A stretch of DNA of 64,000 nucleotides from Myxococcales bacterium (GTDB taxonomy: Bacteria; Myxococcota; Polyangia; Nannocystales; Nannocystaceae). Of this stretch, positions 39,334-48,579 are shown one piece after another. The position numbers and the translations under genes are program-made. Position 1 is the stretch's first letter, and each line of letters opens with the position of its first letter. Location of the stretch: NCBI GenBank assembly GCA_016793465.1, contig JAEUJW010000033.1, forward strand, positions 45,058 to 109,057, written 5' to 3'. The notes under the pieces were generated by a model. That model was not told the origin of the DNA and made no database searches. It saw nothing but the letters and a program-made list of their open reading frames with translations.

Positions 39334-40695
39334 CTACCTCAGCCGCGGTCGCACGAGGAAGTGGTGGCCCAGCAGCGCCAGCGCGAACCACCCCGCCGCC
39401 ATGAACACCGACAGGTCCTGCTCGTAGACCAGCACCGCCAGCACGCACAGGCTCGACGCGATGTAGATCGCCGGCACCCACGGGTACCAGCCGAGGCGAT
39501 ACGGCCGCGGCCGCTCGGGCTGCAGCTTGCGCAGGCGGACAGTCGCGTACACCACCAGCGACCCGGAGATGAGCATCGCACACGACGAGTAGCTCATCAG
39601 CGCCGAGAACCCCTGCGCGAGGATCAGCGCGATCGTCAGCCCGGCCTGGGCCCACAGCGCGAACACCGGCGTGCCGAAGCGCTCGTCGAGCTTGCCGCCG
39701 ACCGCCGGGAAGTGGCCCTGCTCGGCCATCGCGTAGCCGATGCGCGAGCCGGTCATGACGCTGCCGTTGATCGACCCGAGCATCGCCAGCAGGATCATCA
39801 TGGTCACCACGACCACGCCGACGCGCCCGAACAGCGCGCCCGCGGCCGCCGTGCCCGCCTCGCCGACGCCGGCCAGGCCGTGCACCCCGAACACCGTCAA
39901 GAACCCGGCGTTGAGCACCACGTAGAGCACCAGCACCGCCAGCGTCCCGCCGATGACCGCCCGCGGCAGCGTGCGCGCCGGATCGCGGATCTCCCCGCCG
40001 ATGTACAGCGCCGCGTTCCACCCCGAGTAGGCGAAGTACACCGGCAGATACGCCGCCGCCAGCGCCGACGCGGCCGGCGGCGGCCACACCTCGAGCGAGT
40101 GCTGCGGCCCGACCTCGACCGTGCCCACGTCCCCGACCACGAACAGGCTGACCGCCAGCAGCGTCGCCAGCGGCACCATCGTCAGCACCAGCTGCACCGC
40201 CCCCGACAGCACCACCCCCGCGTGGTTGAGCGCCGTCAGCAGCAGCACGATGCCCACCGCCCACAGCGTCGGCCCGTCGATCGTGAACAGCCACAGGTCC
40301 ACCGGCTCAAGCACGAACCCGCCGAGCAGCACCGGCAGCTGGAACGTCGCCGTGCCCACCGCCATCGCCGCCAGCGAGCCCGGGAACGTCGCCAGCAGCT
40401 GCAGCCACCCCGTCGAGAACGCCACACCTGGCCCATAGGCCAGGCGCAGATACGGGTACTCGCCGCCGGCCCGCGGCATCATGGCCCCCAGCTCCGCCAC
40501 GCACAGCGCCCCGCACAGCGCCGCCAGGCCGCCGGCGATCCACATCACCAGGAAGTAGACCGGGCTGTGAACGTGCTGCGCAACCACCGGCGGAGCAATA
40601 AAAATCCCGATGCCGAGCATGGAGCCGCTGACGATCGCCTGCGCCGACCATCGACCGAGCTGGCGGCCCGTCGGCTCGTCCTCCCCCGCTTGCAT
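39334..40695 (-). CDS. APC-family amino acid/polyamine permease
   Basis: This is a 453-residue protein with 12 predicted hydrophobic helices. The unwound first helix is 'VSGSMLGIGIFIAPPVVA' (GSG-type substrate motif, about 22-40). 'AELGAMMPRAGGEYPYLRLAYG' is the classic APC signature, and 'AYSGWNAALYIGGEIRDPARTLPRA' lies in the sixth-helix region. These transport amino acids or related amines with protons or by exchange; the substrate is unknown. It is placed 12 bp upstream of xth on the same strand, so the two may share a transcript. Confidence 0.9.
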   Translation of the reverse strand: MQAGEDEPTGRQLGRWSAQAIVSGSMLGIGIFIAPPVVAQHVHSPVYFLVMWIAGGLAALCGALCVAELGAMMPRAGGEYPYLRLAYGPGVAFSTGWLQLLATFPGSLAAMAVGTATFQLPVLLGGFVLEPVDLWLFTIDGPTLWAVGIVLLLTALNHAGVVLSGAVQLVLTMVPLATLLAVSLFVVGDVGTVEVGPQHSLEVWPPPAASALAAAYLPVYFAYSGWNAALYIGGEIRDPARTLPRAVIGGTLAVLVLYVVLNAGFLTVFGVHGLAGVGEAGTAAAGALFGRVGVVVVTMMILLAMLGSINGSVMTGSRIGYAMAEQGHFPAVGGKLDERFGTPVFALWAQAGLTIALILAQGFSALMSYSSCAMLISGSLVVYATVRLRKLQPERPRPYRLGWYPWVPAIYIASSLCVLAVLVYEQDLSVFMAAGWFALALLGHHFLVRPRLR

Positions 40696-40746
40696 CGCCC
40701 CGGGAGCCTATCGCATGCACCCCACGCGCCGCATGAACTTCGCCGT

Positions 40747-40775
40747 TTGACAGCGTCGACCGCCACGGCTAGCTT
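40747..40775 (+). promoter_or_regulatory. Sigma-70-type promoter for bamD
   Basis: -35 TTGACA (40747-40752, consensus), 17-bp spacer, -10 TAGCTT (40770-40775). The expected transcript start is about 40782, six bases before the ATG at 40788, so the mRNA is almost leaderless. Confidence 0.75.
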
Positions 40776-40787
40776 CGCGCGCACAGG

Positions 40788-41783
40788 ATGCCTCGTCTCC
40801 GGACTCCTCCGCCCGCAGGGCCCTGCCCGCAGCGGCGTCGTCAGCCCGCACGGGCCCGCATCCTCTCGCTCATCTTCCTGGGCGCCACGCTCGCCGCCTG
40901 CAAGACCGGCCCCGACCTCAGCACCGACTACGGTCAGACCGCCCGCGAGAACTACGAGCTGGCCCGCGGCGAGTTCGAGGACCGCGACTGGGACGAGACG
41001 ATCGCCTACGCCGACTTCGTGCGGATCCGCTTCCCCTTCAGCCGCTACGCCGTCGAGGCCGAGCTGCTGATCGCCCGCGCGGAATTCGCCCAGGGCAACT
41101 ACCTCACCGCCCAGGACGGCTTCAAGCAGTTCTACAAGCTGCACCCCACGCACAAGCACGTGATCAACGGTTGGTGCGCATACATGGCGGCCGTCGCCGC
41201 CTACATGAACGCCCCCGAGGGCATCGTCCTGATGCCCCCTTACTACCAGCGCGACCAGGACCAGCTGCAAGAGGCCCTGGTCGAGCTCGCCTACTTCTTC
41301 GACCACTACGCCGGCAGCCCACTCGAGCCGCTGGCCATCAAGCTGCGCGACGAGGTCAAGCGCCGGCTCCTCGAGCACGAGCTCTACGTGGCCCGCTTCT
41401 ACCTCGACCGCGAGCACCCGGAGGCCGCGATCGGCCGCCTGGAGAGCGCCCACAAGAACTTCCCCGGCATCGGCCTCGACGCCGAAGTGCTGTTCCTGCT
41501 CGGCCTGACCTACCTCCGCATGGATGAGATCGAGCTGGCCCGCACCACCTTCACGGAGCTGCAGACCCAGCACCCGCGCCACCACCACGGGCGCCAGGCC
41601 AAGCTCTACCTGAAGTACATCTACAAGGAGTTCGGCCCCGCCGACCCCAACCGCAAGCGCCCCGATCGCAGCCCGCCGCGGCCGATCGCCCCGCCGCGCC
41701 CGAAGATCAAGGACGTCCCCGAGGAGCCCAAGCCCTCCGAGACCCCCAACGCCACCGCTCCCAAGCAGGGCAGCAGCGGCTAG
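40788..41783 (+). CDS. bamD: Outer-membrane assembly lipoprotein BamD
   Basis: This is a 331-residue lipoprotein with an Arg-rich N-region, a hydrophobic stretch and the lipobox 'TLAAC'. Five TPR-like helix pairs follow: 'ENYELARGEFEDRDWDETIAYADFVRIRFPFSRYAVEAELLIA' (in part), 'FAQGNYLTAQDGFKQFYKLHPTHK', 'HPEAAIGRLESAHKNFPG' and others. BamD is the essential partner of BamA that folds beta-barrel proteins into the outer membrane. The C-terminal tail of about 50 residues is Pro/Lys-rich and longer than usual. truD follows after 30 bp. Confidence 0.9.
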   Translation: MPRLRTPPPAGPCPQRRRQPARARILSLIFLGATLAACKTGPDLSTDYGQTARENYELARGEFEDRDWDETIAYADFVRIRFPFSRYAVEAELLIARAEFAQGNYLTAQDGFKQFYKLHPTHKHVINGWCAYMAAVAAYMNAPEGIVLMPPYYQRDQDQLQEALVELAYFFDHYAGSPLEPLAIKLRDEVKRRLLEHELYVARFYLDREHPEAAIGRLESAHKNFPGIGLDAEVLFLLGLTYLRMDEIELARTTFTELQTQHPRHHHGRQAKLYLKYIYKEFGPADPNRKRPDRSPPRPIAPPRPKIKDVPEEPKPSETPNATAPKQGSSG

Positions 41784-41813
41784 TTCTCCCACCCCGGACG
41801 CACGGAGCGGCCG

Positions 41814-42953
41814 ATGACCGACGACAACCGTCAAGACGACCCATCCCCCTCGGACAGCGAACCGCGGCCGAACCGGCCCGACCCCTACGCCGCCCTCGTC
41901 GCCCGCCTGCTCGCTCCGCCGCTGCAAACGGCCGCGCTTGCCGGGATCGGCGGCCGCATCCGGGCCGTCCCCGAGGACTTCGCCGTCTGGGAGATCCCCG
42001 CCTACCCACCCGACGGCCGCCCCAACGCCCATCTGCTGCTCACCCTGACCAAGCGGGGCATCGGCAGCGAGGACGCGGTCGCCGAGCTCAGCCGACAGAC
42101 CGGCATCCCCCGCCCGGAGATCGGCCTCGCCGGCCTGAAGGACACCGTCGCCGTCACCGAGCAGTGGATCTCCGTGCCGTTCGCGGCCGGCCCGACCCTC
42201 GCCGACTTCCATCACCCGGCCATCACCCTCGGTCCGGCCCACCCTCACGGCAACAAGCTCCGCCGCGGCCATCTCCACGGCAACCGCTTCGCCCTCGTCG
42301 TCCGTGATCTTGCCGTCGACGGCAACGAATCCGCCGCCCGCATCGCCGCCAAGCGCGCTCGTCTCGCCGAACTCGGCGGACTCGACAACCTGTACGGCCA
42401 GCAGCGGCTCGGCGAGGACGGCCACAACATCCGTCGCGGCCTCGCGGCCCTCGCCGCCGGCAAGCGCCGCGGCCGGGCCGACTTCCTGCTGAGCGCCGCC
42501 CAGTCGGCCCTCTTCAACCTCTACCTGCTCGAGCGCCGCGCCCGCGGCCAGCTCCGCACCGTGCTCCGGGGCGACATCCTCAAAAAGGGTGTGACCGGCG
42601 GGATTTTCGAGTGCCGCGAGCCCGAGGTCGACCAGGCCCGCCTCGACGCCGGCGAGCTCGGCATCACCGGCCCGATGTTCGGCAGCAAGATGCGCGCCCC
42701 CAGCCCCGGCACCCCCTCCGGTGAGCTCGAGCGCGAGGTCCTCGAGGCCACGGGGATCTCCCCGGCCGCGCTGTCAGCCCTGGGCAACAAGCTCGAAGGC
42801 ACGCGCCGGCCCCTGCAGCTGCCGCTGCCCGACCTCGAGGCCGAGCCCGTGCCGGCCACGCCGGATCTCCCGCCCGGCCTGCGTCTTCGCTTCCAATTGC
42901 CGGCCGGGAGCTACGCCACCGTGCTCCTGCACGAGCTCCAGAACCCCGCCTGA
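41814..42953 (+). CDS. truD: tRNA pseudouridine(13) synthase TruD
   Basis: This is a 379-residue enzyme that makes pseudouridine at position 13 of certain tRNAs. The first signature 'VPEDFAVWEIPAY' gives the N-terminal strand. 'GLAGLKDTVAVTEQWISV' carries the catalytic Asp (about D110), and 'GNRFALVVRD', 'LDNLYGQQRLGEDGHN' and 'ILKKGVTGGIF' are typical. The insert domain is short. The ATG at 41814 leads into an acidic Pro/Asp-rich extension of about 35 residues not found in the E. coli protein. Confidence 0.94.
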   Translation: MTDDNRQDDPSPSDSEPRPNRPDPYAALVARLLAPPLQTAALAGIGGRIRAVPEDFAVWEIPAYPPDGRPNAHLLLTLTKRGIGSEDAVAELSRQTGIPRPEIGLAGLKDTVAVTEQWISVPFAAGPTLADFHHPAITLGPAHPHGNKLRRGHLHGNRFALVVRDLAVDGNESAARIAAKRARLAELGGLDNLYGQQRLGEDGHNIRRGLAALAAGKRRGRADFLLSAAQSALFNLYLLERRARGQLRTVLRGDILKKGVTGGIFECREPEVDQARLDAGELGITGPMFGSKMRAPSPGTPSGELEREVLEATGISPAALSALGNKLEGTRRPLQLPLPDLEAEPVPATPDLPPGLRLRFQLPAGSYATVLLHELQNPA

Positions 42954-43112
42954 ACCGCCGTCGCGGCCCGCCTCGGGGGCGATTATTGCCCGCACGGGGA
43001 ATGCCGCGGCCGATCCGCGGGTTCGCCGGGCCATCCCGTGCTATGCGCGTCGTACGACCGGGAAAGGGTGGCCGAACCACGCTGTCTCGGTTACGGTTCG
43101 CGGGCTCACCAC

Positions 43113-43763
43113 ATGAAGCTGTCGGACAAATTTCTCGAGCTCGCAGCCGTTGGTTCGGAGTGGATCCTCTGGTTGCTCGTCGGTCTAAGCCTGATCAGCG
43201 TGGCCCTGATGATCGAGCGGATCATCTTCTACATGGGCGTCAGCGGTCGCGACGCAGCCGCGTTGAAAGGCCTGCACAACGCCCTCGCCGACCGCGACAT
43301 CGCCCGCGCCCAGAGCCTCGTCAAGGACAGCCCGGCCCCCGGCGGTCGCATCGCCGTGCAGATGCTCGACACCGCCGAACGTGGTTCGGCGGCGATGGCC
43401 GCGATGGCCGCCGCCGCGCGCCCCGGCGAGAAGCTCCGCCTCGAGCGCAACCTCAACTTCCTCGGCACCGTCGGCGCCAACGCCCCCTTCATCGGTCTGC
43501 TCGGCACCGTGCTCGGCATCATCGAGACCTTCCGGGCGATCGAGCGCCAGGGCATCGTCGGCTCGTCGGAGTACTCCAACGCGGTCATGGCCGGCATCTA
43601 CGAGGCGCTGGTCGCCACCGCGGTCGGCCTCGTCGTCGCCATCCCCGCGGTCATCGCCTACAACTTCTTCCTGCGCCGCGTGAAGTCGCTGCTCGGCGAG
43701 GCCGACGCGCTGACCAACATGGTCATCGCCCTCTCGTCGACGAGCCGCGACGCGCAGCACTGA
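43113..43763 (+). CDS. exbB: MotA/TolQ/ExbB proton channel family protein
   Basis: This is a 216-residue inner-membrane protein with three transmembrane segments. The first is 'WILWLLVGLSLISVALMIERI'; the large cytoplasmic loop contains 'ERNLNFLGTVGANAPFIGLLGTVLGIIETF' (in part), the signature of the family, and the last helix is 'EALVATAVGLVVAIPAVIAYNFF'. It forms the proton channel that powers TonB or Tol systems. The immediate neighbours are ExbD and a TonB-like protein, so ExbB is the best name. The start ATG at 43113 was chosen over an upstream in-frame start because it begins right before the amphipathic helix. Confidence 0.92.
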   Translation: MKLSDKFLELAAVGSEWILWLLVGLSLISVALMIERIIFYMGVSGRDAAALKGLHNALADRDIARAQSLVKDSPAPGGRIAVQMLDTAERGSAAMAAMAAAARPGEKLRLERNLNFLGTVGANAPFIGLLGTVLGIIETFRAIERQGIVGSSEYSNAVMAGIYEALVATAVGLVVAIPAVIAYNFFLRRVKSLLGEADALTNMVIALSSTSRDAQH

Positions 43764-43779
43764 ACCGAGCGAGGGCACC

Positions 43780-44223
43780 GTGGCAGGCGACGCAAACCTC
43801 GACGACGACGACGGCATCAACGGCATCAACGTCACCCCGCTGGTCGACGTGATGCTCGTGCTCCTCATCATCTTCATGGTCACGACCACGAAGATCCAGG
43901 AGTCCGAGGCCATGGCCGTCGACAAGCCCGACGCCAACACCGGACAGAAGCTCGAGCCCAACAAGAACCAGATCCTCCTGGTCTGCGCGAAGGACGGGAC
44001 GATCACCGCCGACCGCAAGGTGATGCCCGACGACGCCGCCATCAAGGCCGCCATCGTCGAGAAGCTCGCCGAGAACCGCGACCTCCAGGGCGTCATCCAG
44101 TGCGACGAAGAGGCGCAGGTACGAACGATGGTCCACCTCATCGACCTCCTGCGCGAGACCGGCGTCAAGAAGTACGCCATCGCCACCGAAAAGCCCAAGC
44201 CTCAGACCCCCGCAGCCGGCTAG
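43780..44223 (+). CDS. exbD: ExbD/TolR-family biopolymer transport protein
   Basis: This is a 147-residue protein with one transmembrane helix, 'NVTPLVDVMLVLLIIFMVTTT' (about 17-37, quoted in part). It contains the essential membrane Asp (VDVM) that carries protons with ExbB. The periplasmic domain has 'LVCAKDGTITADRKVMPDDAAI' and ends with a Lys/Pro tail. It works with ExbB to energise the TonB protein encoded next. The start is the GTG at 43780, and the gap to exbB is 16 bp. Confidence 0.92.
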   Translation: MAGDANLDDDDGINGINVTPLVDVMLVLLIIFMVTTTKIQESEAMAVDKPDANTGQKLEPNKNQILLVCAKDGTITADRKVMPDDAAIKAAIVEKLAENRDLQGVIQCDEEAQVRTMVHLIDLLRETGVKKYAIATEKPKPQTPAAG

Positions 44224-44261
44224 CTCGTTGACGGTGCGTACCGCACCGCTTGTTTGACTCC

Positions 44262-45131
44262 ATGCGCTTCGTGCCCCCCGCGTCCGCTCGATCGGGCCTC
44301 GGCGCCACCGGCTCCGTGATCACCCACGCCGTGCTCGCGTGGTTGCTCGCCCGCTTCGGCTACGACGAGTGCGAGGCCCAGCGCCGCACCTGCCTCGAGT
44401 CCGGCCAGGACGCCGCCGTCTGTCAGGCCGAATTCACCAGGTGCCAGGGCCTCGAGCCCACCTACGACCTCGTCGAATTCGAACTCCCGCCGCCCGAGCC
44501 CGAGAAGCCCCCCGAGCCCGAGCCCGAGAAGCCCCCCGAGCCCGAGAAGCCCCCCGAGCCCGAGCCCATCGTCAAGAAGGACACCCCGCCGGCCAAGGTC
44601 GACAAGGCCCCGGCCAAGGTCCGCCCCGCCCCCGTGTCCAAGGACCCGGTGCCCGACGAGCCCCCGCCGCCGTTCCGCGTCGACCGCAGCCAGACCGTCG
44701 AGAACGGCAACAGCGGCGTCAGCGTCACCACCGGCACGCCCGGCGGCACGCCCGGCGGCACCGGCAAGCCCGATTCGAAGGGCACCGGCAGCCGCCCGAG
44801 CAACGCCCCTGTCGGCGACGCGAACTCCGCCCCGTGGGAGCCGCGCGGCGAGCTCTACATCCGCGAGCTCCCGCAGGTCGTCAACGTCCCGCAGGAGCAG
44901 TGCCCCGCCGTGCAGGAGCTCGGCATCGAGGGCGTCGTGATCCTCACCGTGCAGGTCCGCCGCGACGGCACGATCAAGGACGTGAAGATCTCCCGCGACA
45001 TCGGCCACGGCTGCGGCAAGGTCGCCGCCCGCGCCCTCCGCAAGGCCAAGTTCAAGCCCGCGATCGCCACCAACGGTCAGCCCGCCGACTTCGAACTCCG
45101 CTACGAGTACGAGTTCCAGCTCAACGAGTGA
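44262..45131 (+). CDS. TonB-like energy transducer with a cysteine-rich juxtamembrane insert
   Basis: This is a protein of about 289 residues. One N-terminal membrane helix (about 14-32, 'ATGSVITHAVLAWLLARFG') is followed by an unusual segment with four cysteines in a C-x6-C-x9-C-x6-C pattern (C37, C44, C54, C61). The long 'EPEKPP'-type proline-rich spacer (about 75-110) and a Lys/Pro region come next, and then a TonB C-terminal domain (about 205-289, 'GIEGVVILTVQVRRDGTIKDVKI'). It transfers energy from ExbB/ExbD across the periplasm to outer-membrane transporters. The cysteine insert is not part of standard TonB. A TTG start at 44250 is an alternative. Confidence 0.85.
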   Translation: MRFVPPASARSGLGATGSVITHAVLAWLLARFGYDECEAQRRTCLESGQDAAVCQAEFTRCQGLEPTYDLVEFELPPPEPEKPPEPEPEKPPEPEKPPEPEPIVKKDTPPAKVDKAPAKVRPAPVSKDPVPDEPPPPFRVDRSQTVENGNSGVSVTTGTPGGTPGGTGKPDSKGTGSRPSNAPVGDANSAPWEPRGELYIRELPQVVNVPQEQCPAVQELGIEGVVILTVQVRRDGTIKDVKISRDIGHGCGKVAARALRKAKFKPAIATNGQPADFELRYEYEFQLNE

Positions 45132-45219
45132 CCGGCCCCGCCGAAGCGGCCCCATCGAGCCCATGGGACCCCGCAAACGGCCCTGGCGCCGCGCCGGCCG
45201 ATCGGCGATAGTGGCTCGC

Positions 45220-46371
45220 GTGCGCGCCTCCAGTCGCCTCGGCCTGCTCGTCGTCAGCCTGTCCCTCGGGACAGCTTGCGGCGGCGACCTGCCGATCAAG
45301 GAGCGCATCGCCACCACCCGCATGCTCGCGCTGCGCAGCGAGGTGATCGCCCCGCTGCTCCCCGACGACCCCGAGCGAGGCGCGCGCTGCGAGGCGCTGC
45401 CGTTCGAGCGCGTGAAGCTCGAGCCGTGGATCGTCACGCCCGAGGGCCCGCTCGACCTCACCGGCCCCGACTTCGACCCGGTCTACATCGCCTGCAACCT
45501 CGCGCCCGGGCGCGGCCTGTTCGGCTGCCTCAAGGAGGCGCTCCCGACGCGGCTCGCCGACCTCCCGACCTGCCCGGTCCCGTCCTTCGCCGACCTCATG
45601 GGCGACCCCGGCGCCCTCGACGACCCGCCGAGCCCGTGCATCCTCCCCGACGACGGCAGCGACGACGGCGCGCAGGAGTTCGTCGTCCCGCTCGCCTCGA
45701 CGCTGCTGATCGGCGGCGACCTCGAGGTCACGATGATCTCCCGCAGCCCCGGCTCGCCGACTACCAGCGAGTGCGCCGCCCCCTTCCTCGCCGACGAGAG
45801 CGACCTCCCCGACGACTGCCTCTACGCCGTCCAGCGCGTCGGCGTCGGCCCGACCGAGCGCCTGCTCGCGCTCGCGGCCATGTTCGGCGTGCAGCTCCCG
45901 CCCGAGTTCGGCGAAGCACCCGACCCCGAGGACATCCCGGACGGCGACCGCAACCCGCGCATCCAGGACTTCCAGGTCTTCCTCATCCACCCCGACGCAG
46001 AGGACGAGGAGCTCGGCCCGCAGCCCCGCGGCGCCGTCATCCAGGCCGCCCAGGGCGACACCCTGAAGATCGTCACCAACGCCCCCGAGGGCGACCTCCA
46101 GGAGTACCTCGTGCCGGTCAACGGCGGCGCCGGCGGCACCGAGACCCGCACCGAGATCTACGACGGCTCCTGGTACCGCACGTGGGGCAGCCTGCTGGCC
46201 AACGGCAGCGACGACCCCATGAGCATGGACGACTGGACCCTCGAGCGCGGCGCCCAGGACGAGACCGAGACGGCCCCCGGCGGCCAGGCCTTCCTGTACT
46301 ACGTGCTCCGCGACGGCCGCCTCGGCGTCGACTGGTGGTGGATCTCCGTCGAGGTCGCCGCCCCCGAGTGA
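45220..46371 (+). CDS. Lipoprotein of unknown function
   Basis: This is a protein of about 383 residues with a short signal sequence, lipobox 'LGTACGG', and a strand-rich soluble domain with several cysteines (ARCEAL, IACNLA, FGCLKE, TCPVP, PCILP, ECAAPF, DCLYAV). The acidic loop 'EAPDPEDIPDGDRNPRIQDF' looks like a calcium-binding or flexible segment. I do not recognise the family. The GTG at 45220 was chosen because a GATAGT hexamer sits 7 bp upstream and the signal peptide is compact; an ATG at 45163 adds 19 residues. A small 7-bp palindrome (45259-45274) lies within the signal region. It follows the TonB gene on the same strand. Confidence 0.7.
   Translation: MRASSRLGLLVVSLSLGTACGGDLPIKERIATTRMLALRSEVIAPLLPDDPERGARCEALPFERVKLEPWIVTPEGPLDLTGPDFDPVYIACNLAPGRGLFGCLKEALPTRLADLPTCPVPSFADLMGDPGALDDPPSPCILPDDGSDDGAQEFVVPLASTLLIGGDLEVTMISRSPGSPTTSECAAPFLADESDLPDDCLYAVQRVGVGPTERLLALAAMFGVQLPPEFGEAPDPEDIPDGDRNPRIQDFQVFLIHPDAEDEELGPQPRGAVIQAAQGDTLKIVTNAPEGDLQEYLVPVNGGAGGTETRTEIYDGSWYRTWGSLLANGSDDPMSMDDWTLERGAQDETETAPGGQAFLYYVLRDGRLGVDWWWISVEVAAPE
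45259..45274. repeat. Small palindrome in the lipoprotein signal-peptide region
   Basis: ctgtccc and gggacag are perfect 7-bp arms with a 2-nt loop. It belongs to the same dispersed family as 22670, 10714 and 8808. Confidence 0.65.
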
Positions 46372-46550
46372 AACCCCACGGATGGATCCCACCGCGCGGA
46401 TCCACGATACCGTCCAACCTCGCCGGGATTTCACTCACCCGGCCGGCGCTCCACCCGCGACCGCACCCACCCGAGCGGCCCCGTGGAAACCCGCCAATTC
46501 GCGCCTTTCCAGCGCGCGCGCGGCCGCCTCGCCAGGCCGCTGCGCGCCGC

Positions 46551-46580
46551 TTGACCGTCGCCAGCGCGGAGGGTTATCAG
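46551..46580 (+). promoter_or_regulatory. Sigma-70-type promoter for the TolC-family gene
   Basis: -35 TTGACC (46551-46556), 18-bp spacer, -10 TATCAG (46575-46580). The GTG start at 46594 lies about 7 bases after the expected transcript start. Confidence 0.65.
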
Positions 46581-46593
46581 CCTTGGGCCCTTC

Positions 46594-48516
46594 GTGTCGA
46601 CAACTCTCTTCACGCTGTTCGCTGCCCTCGCGCTGCAGAATCCGACCGTGAACCCGGAGTCGGGCATGGTCAACGACGTCCAGCCGCGCATCCAGCCGCC
46701 GGTCGTCACGCCTCGCCCCTCGCCTGAGGTCAACTCCTCGTCGACCACGGCTCCGCCGAACATGACCCCGCCGGCGCGTCTCAGCCCGCCGCCGGGGGAC
46801 GTCAGCGCCCCGCCGGGCCGCACGCCGCTGCGTCGCCCCGGCGACGCCGGCACGCCGACGTCGTCGCCCACGCCGACGCCCTCCGGTCAGCAGCCGCAGT
46901 CGACCCCCGCCGACACGCGCACGCCCGCCGAGACCTACCCGCTGTCCTTCGCCACCGAGTCGCTCGAGCTCAGCCAGGTCCTGAAGACCGCCCTCGACAA
47001 CAACCTCGACCTCCGCTCCGCCGCCTTCGACGTGGCGATCAGCGAGAAGAACATCCTCGTCGCCCTCGGCGTGTACGACGTGTTCATGACCTCGCAGCTG
47101 TACGTCACGAAGGCCGAGACCCCGCAGCGTGGTTCGCAGATCGCGCTTAACCTCGGCAGCAAGACCATCGGCGGCAGCCTCGGCTTCGAGCGCAAGCTCG
47201 AGTCCGGCGGCACGGTCAACCTCTCGCTCGGGGCCCAGCGCGGCGTCACCATCCAGCCGCTGAACGTGTTCAACGCCGCGGCCGGCACCACCAACCTCGC
47301 CAACTACCTGGTCGCGCCGACCCTGACCATCTCGCACCCGCTGCTGCGCAACGCCGGCCTCAAGGTCAACCGCGCCGACATCGACCGCGCCCGCCTCAAC
47401 ACCACCCGCGCCGAAGCCGGTGAGATGTTGATGGCCCAGACCATCGTCCACGACATCATCCTGGCCTACTGGGACCTCCTGTTCGCCAGCCGCGACCTCG
47501 ACAACAAGCGCCGCGCTGCGACCACCACCGCCGAGCAGCACCGCCGCACCCAGGCCGAGGTCACCGCCGGTCGCAAGTCGCAGCTCGACCTCGACACCAT
47601 CTATCAGTCGCTGGTCGCCCGCGAGAACGACGTCGTGCTCGCGGAGAACGTCCTGCTCGACCGCAGCCTCACGCTCCGCACCCTGATGGGCCAGGAATTC
47701 GTCGAGCGCAGCGTCCTCGGGATCATCCCCACCACCGACCCGCAGGCGATCACCCCCTCCCCGGTCGATCTCCAGGCCAAAATTAAACAGGCCGTCGACT
47801 ACCACCCCCAGCTGAAGCAGCTGCAGATCGGCCTCGCCAGCCAGCGCATCGACGAGCTGGTGGCCGCCAACAAGCGCCTCCCCCAGCTCGACACCCGGTT
47901 CGTCGCCAGCGCCCAGGGCCGCGCCATCGACGCCGTCCCCAACGTCGACCAGGGCAAGCCGGCCGTGTCCGCCAACTGGGGCACCGCCTTCAAGAACTTC
48001 TTCAACAAGCCCGAACTCATCGGCGAGCAGGGCCTCATGGCCGACTACTCGGTCCGCCTCGAGCTAAACCTCCAGTGGGACATCCAGAACCGGGCCCCCA
48101 AGGCCACCCACGAGCGCATCATCATCGAGATGCGCCGCGCCGAGGCCCAGCTGCGCCGCAGCCAGCAGAACATCTCGATGTCGGTCATCCGCGCGGTCAA
48201 CGCCCAGCGCACCGCCTCGGCCCGCATGGCGATCACCAGCGAGGCCGTGCGCCTGGCCGAGTCGAACCTCCGCGCCGAGGAGGCCCGCAACCGGGTCGGC
48301 CGCTCGACCAGCTACGACATCCTGTTCCGCCAGGACGAGCTGGCCATCGCCCAGTTCAACGCGCTCAGCGCCCAGATCGACTACCTGAAGGCCCTCGTCG
48401 AGCTGCAGACGTTGACCGGCGAGCTGCTCCAAACCTACGGGCTCGAACTCGCCAGCCGTTCGGCGCGGATCTCGCACGACGACCAGGCCGGGGCCGACCC
48501 CTCGCGCTACAAATAG
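46594..48516 (+). CDS. TolC-family outer-membrane efflux protein
   Basis: This is a 640-residue protein of the outer membrane efflux (OEP) family. A short signal-like N-terminus (TTLFTLFAALALQ) is followed by a Pro/Thr/Ser-rich, probably disordered region (about 18-115) that is unusual for TolC. Two helical repeats of the OEP fold begin at 'LSQVLKTALDNNLDLRSAAFDVAISEKN' (in part) and 'KQAVDYHPQLKQLQIGLASQRI'. It forms a trimeric outer-membrane channel for efflux pumps or type I secretion; the inner-membrane partner is not encoded here. The GTG start at 46594 is supported by the promoter just upstream. Confidence 0.88.
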   Translation: MSTTLFTLFAALALQNPTVNPESGMVNDVQPRIQPPVVTPRPSPEVNSSSTTAPPNMTPPARLSPPPGDVSAPPGRTPLRRPGDAGTPTSSPTPTPSGQQPQSTPADTRTPAETYPLSFATESLELSQVLKTALDNNLDLRSAAFDVAISEKNILVALGVYDVFMTSQLYVTKAETPQRGSQIALNLGSKTIGGSLGFERKLESGGTVNLSLGAQRGVTIQPLNVFNAAAGTTNLANYLVAPTLTISHPLLRNAGLKVNRADIDRARLNTTRAEAGEMLMAQTIVHDIILAYWDLLFASRDLDNKRRAATTTAEQHRRTQAEVTAGRKSQLDLDTIYQSLVARENDVVLAENVLLDRSLTLRTLMGQEFVERSVLGIIPTTDPQAITPSPVDLQAKIKQAVDYHPQLKQLQIGLASQRIDELVAANKRLPQLDTRFVASAQGRAIDAVPNVDQGKPAVSANWGTAFKNFFNKPELIGEQGLMADYSVRLELNLQWDIQNRAPKATHERIIIEMRRAEAQLRRSQQNISMSVIRAVNAQRTASARMAITSEAVRLAESNLRAEEARNRVGRSTSYDILFRQDELAIAQFNALSAQIDYLKALVELQTLTGELLQTYGLELASRSARISHDDQAGADPSRYK

Positions 48517-48517
48517 G

Positions 48518-48547
48518 TTGTCCGGCAAACCGAGGGCGTGTTAGCTT
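48518..48547 (+). promoter_or_regulatory. Promoter for the small membrane protein gene
   Basis: -35 TTGTCC (48518-48523), 18-bp spacer, -10 TAGCTT (48542-48547, as for bamD). It begins immediately after the TolC stop. A good ribosome site gaggaga (48564-48570) precedes the ATG at 48580. Confidence 0.6.
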
Positions 48548-48579
48548 CGTTTTGAGCCCGTCCGAGGAGACCGCGCGTC

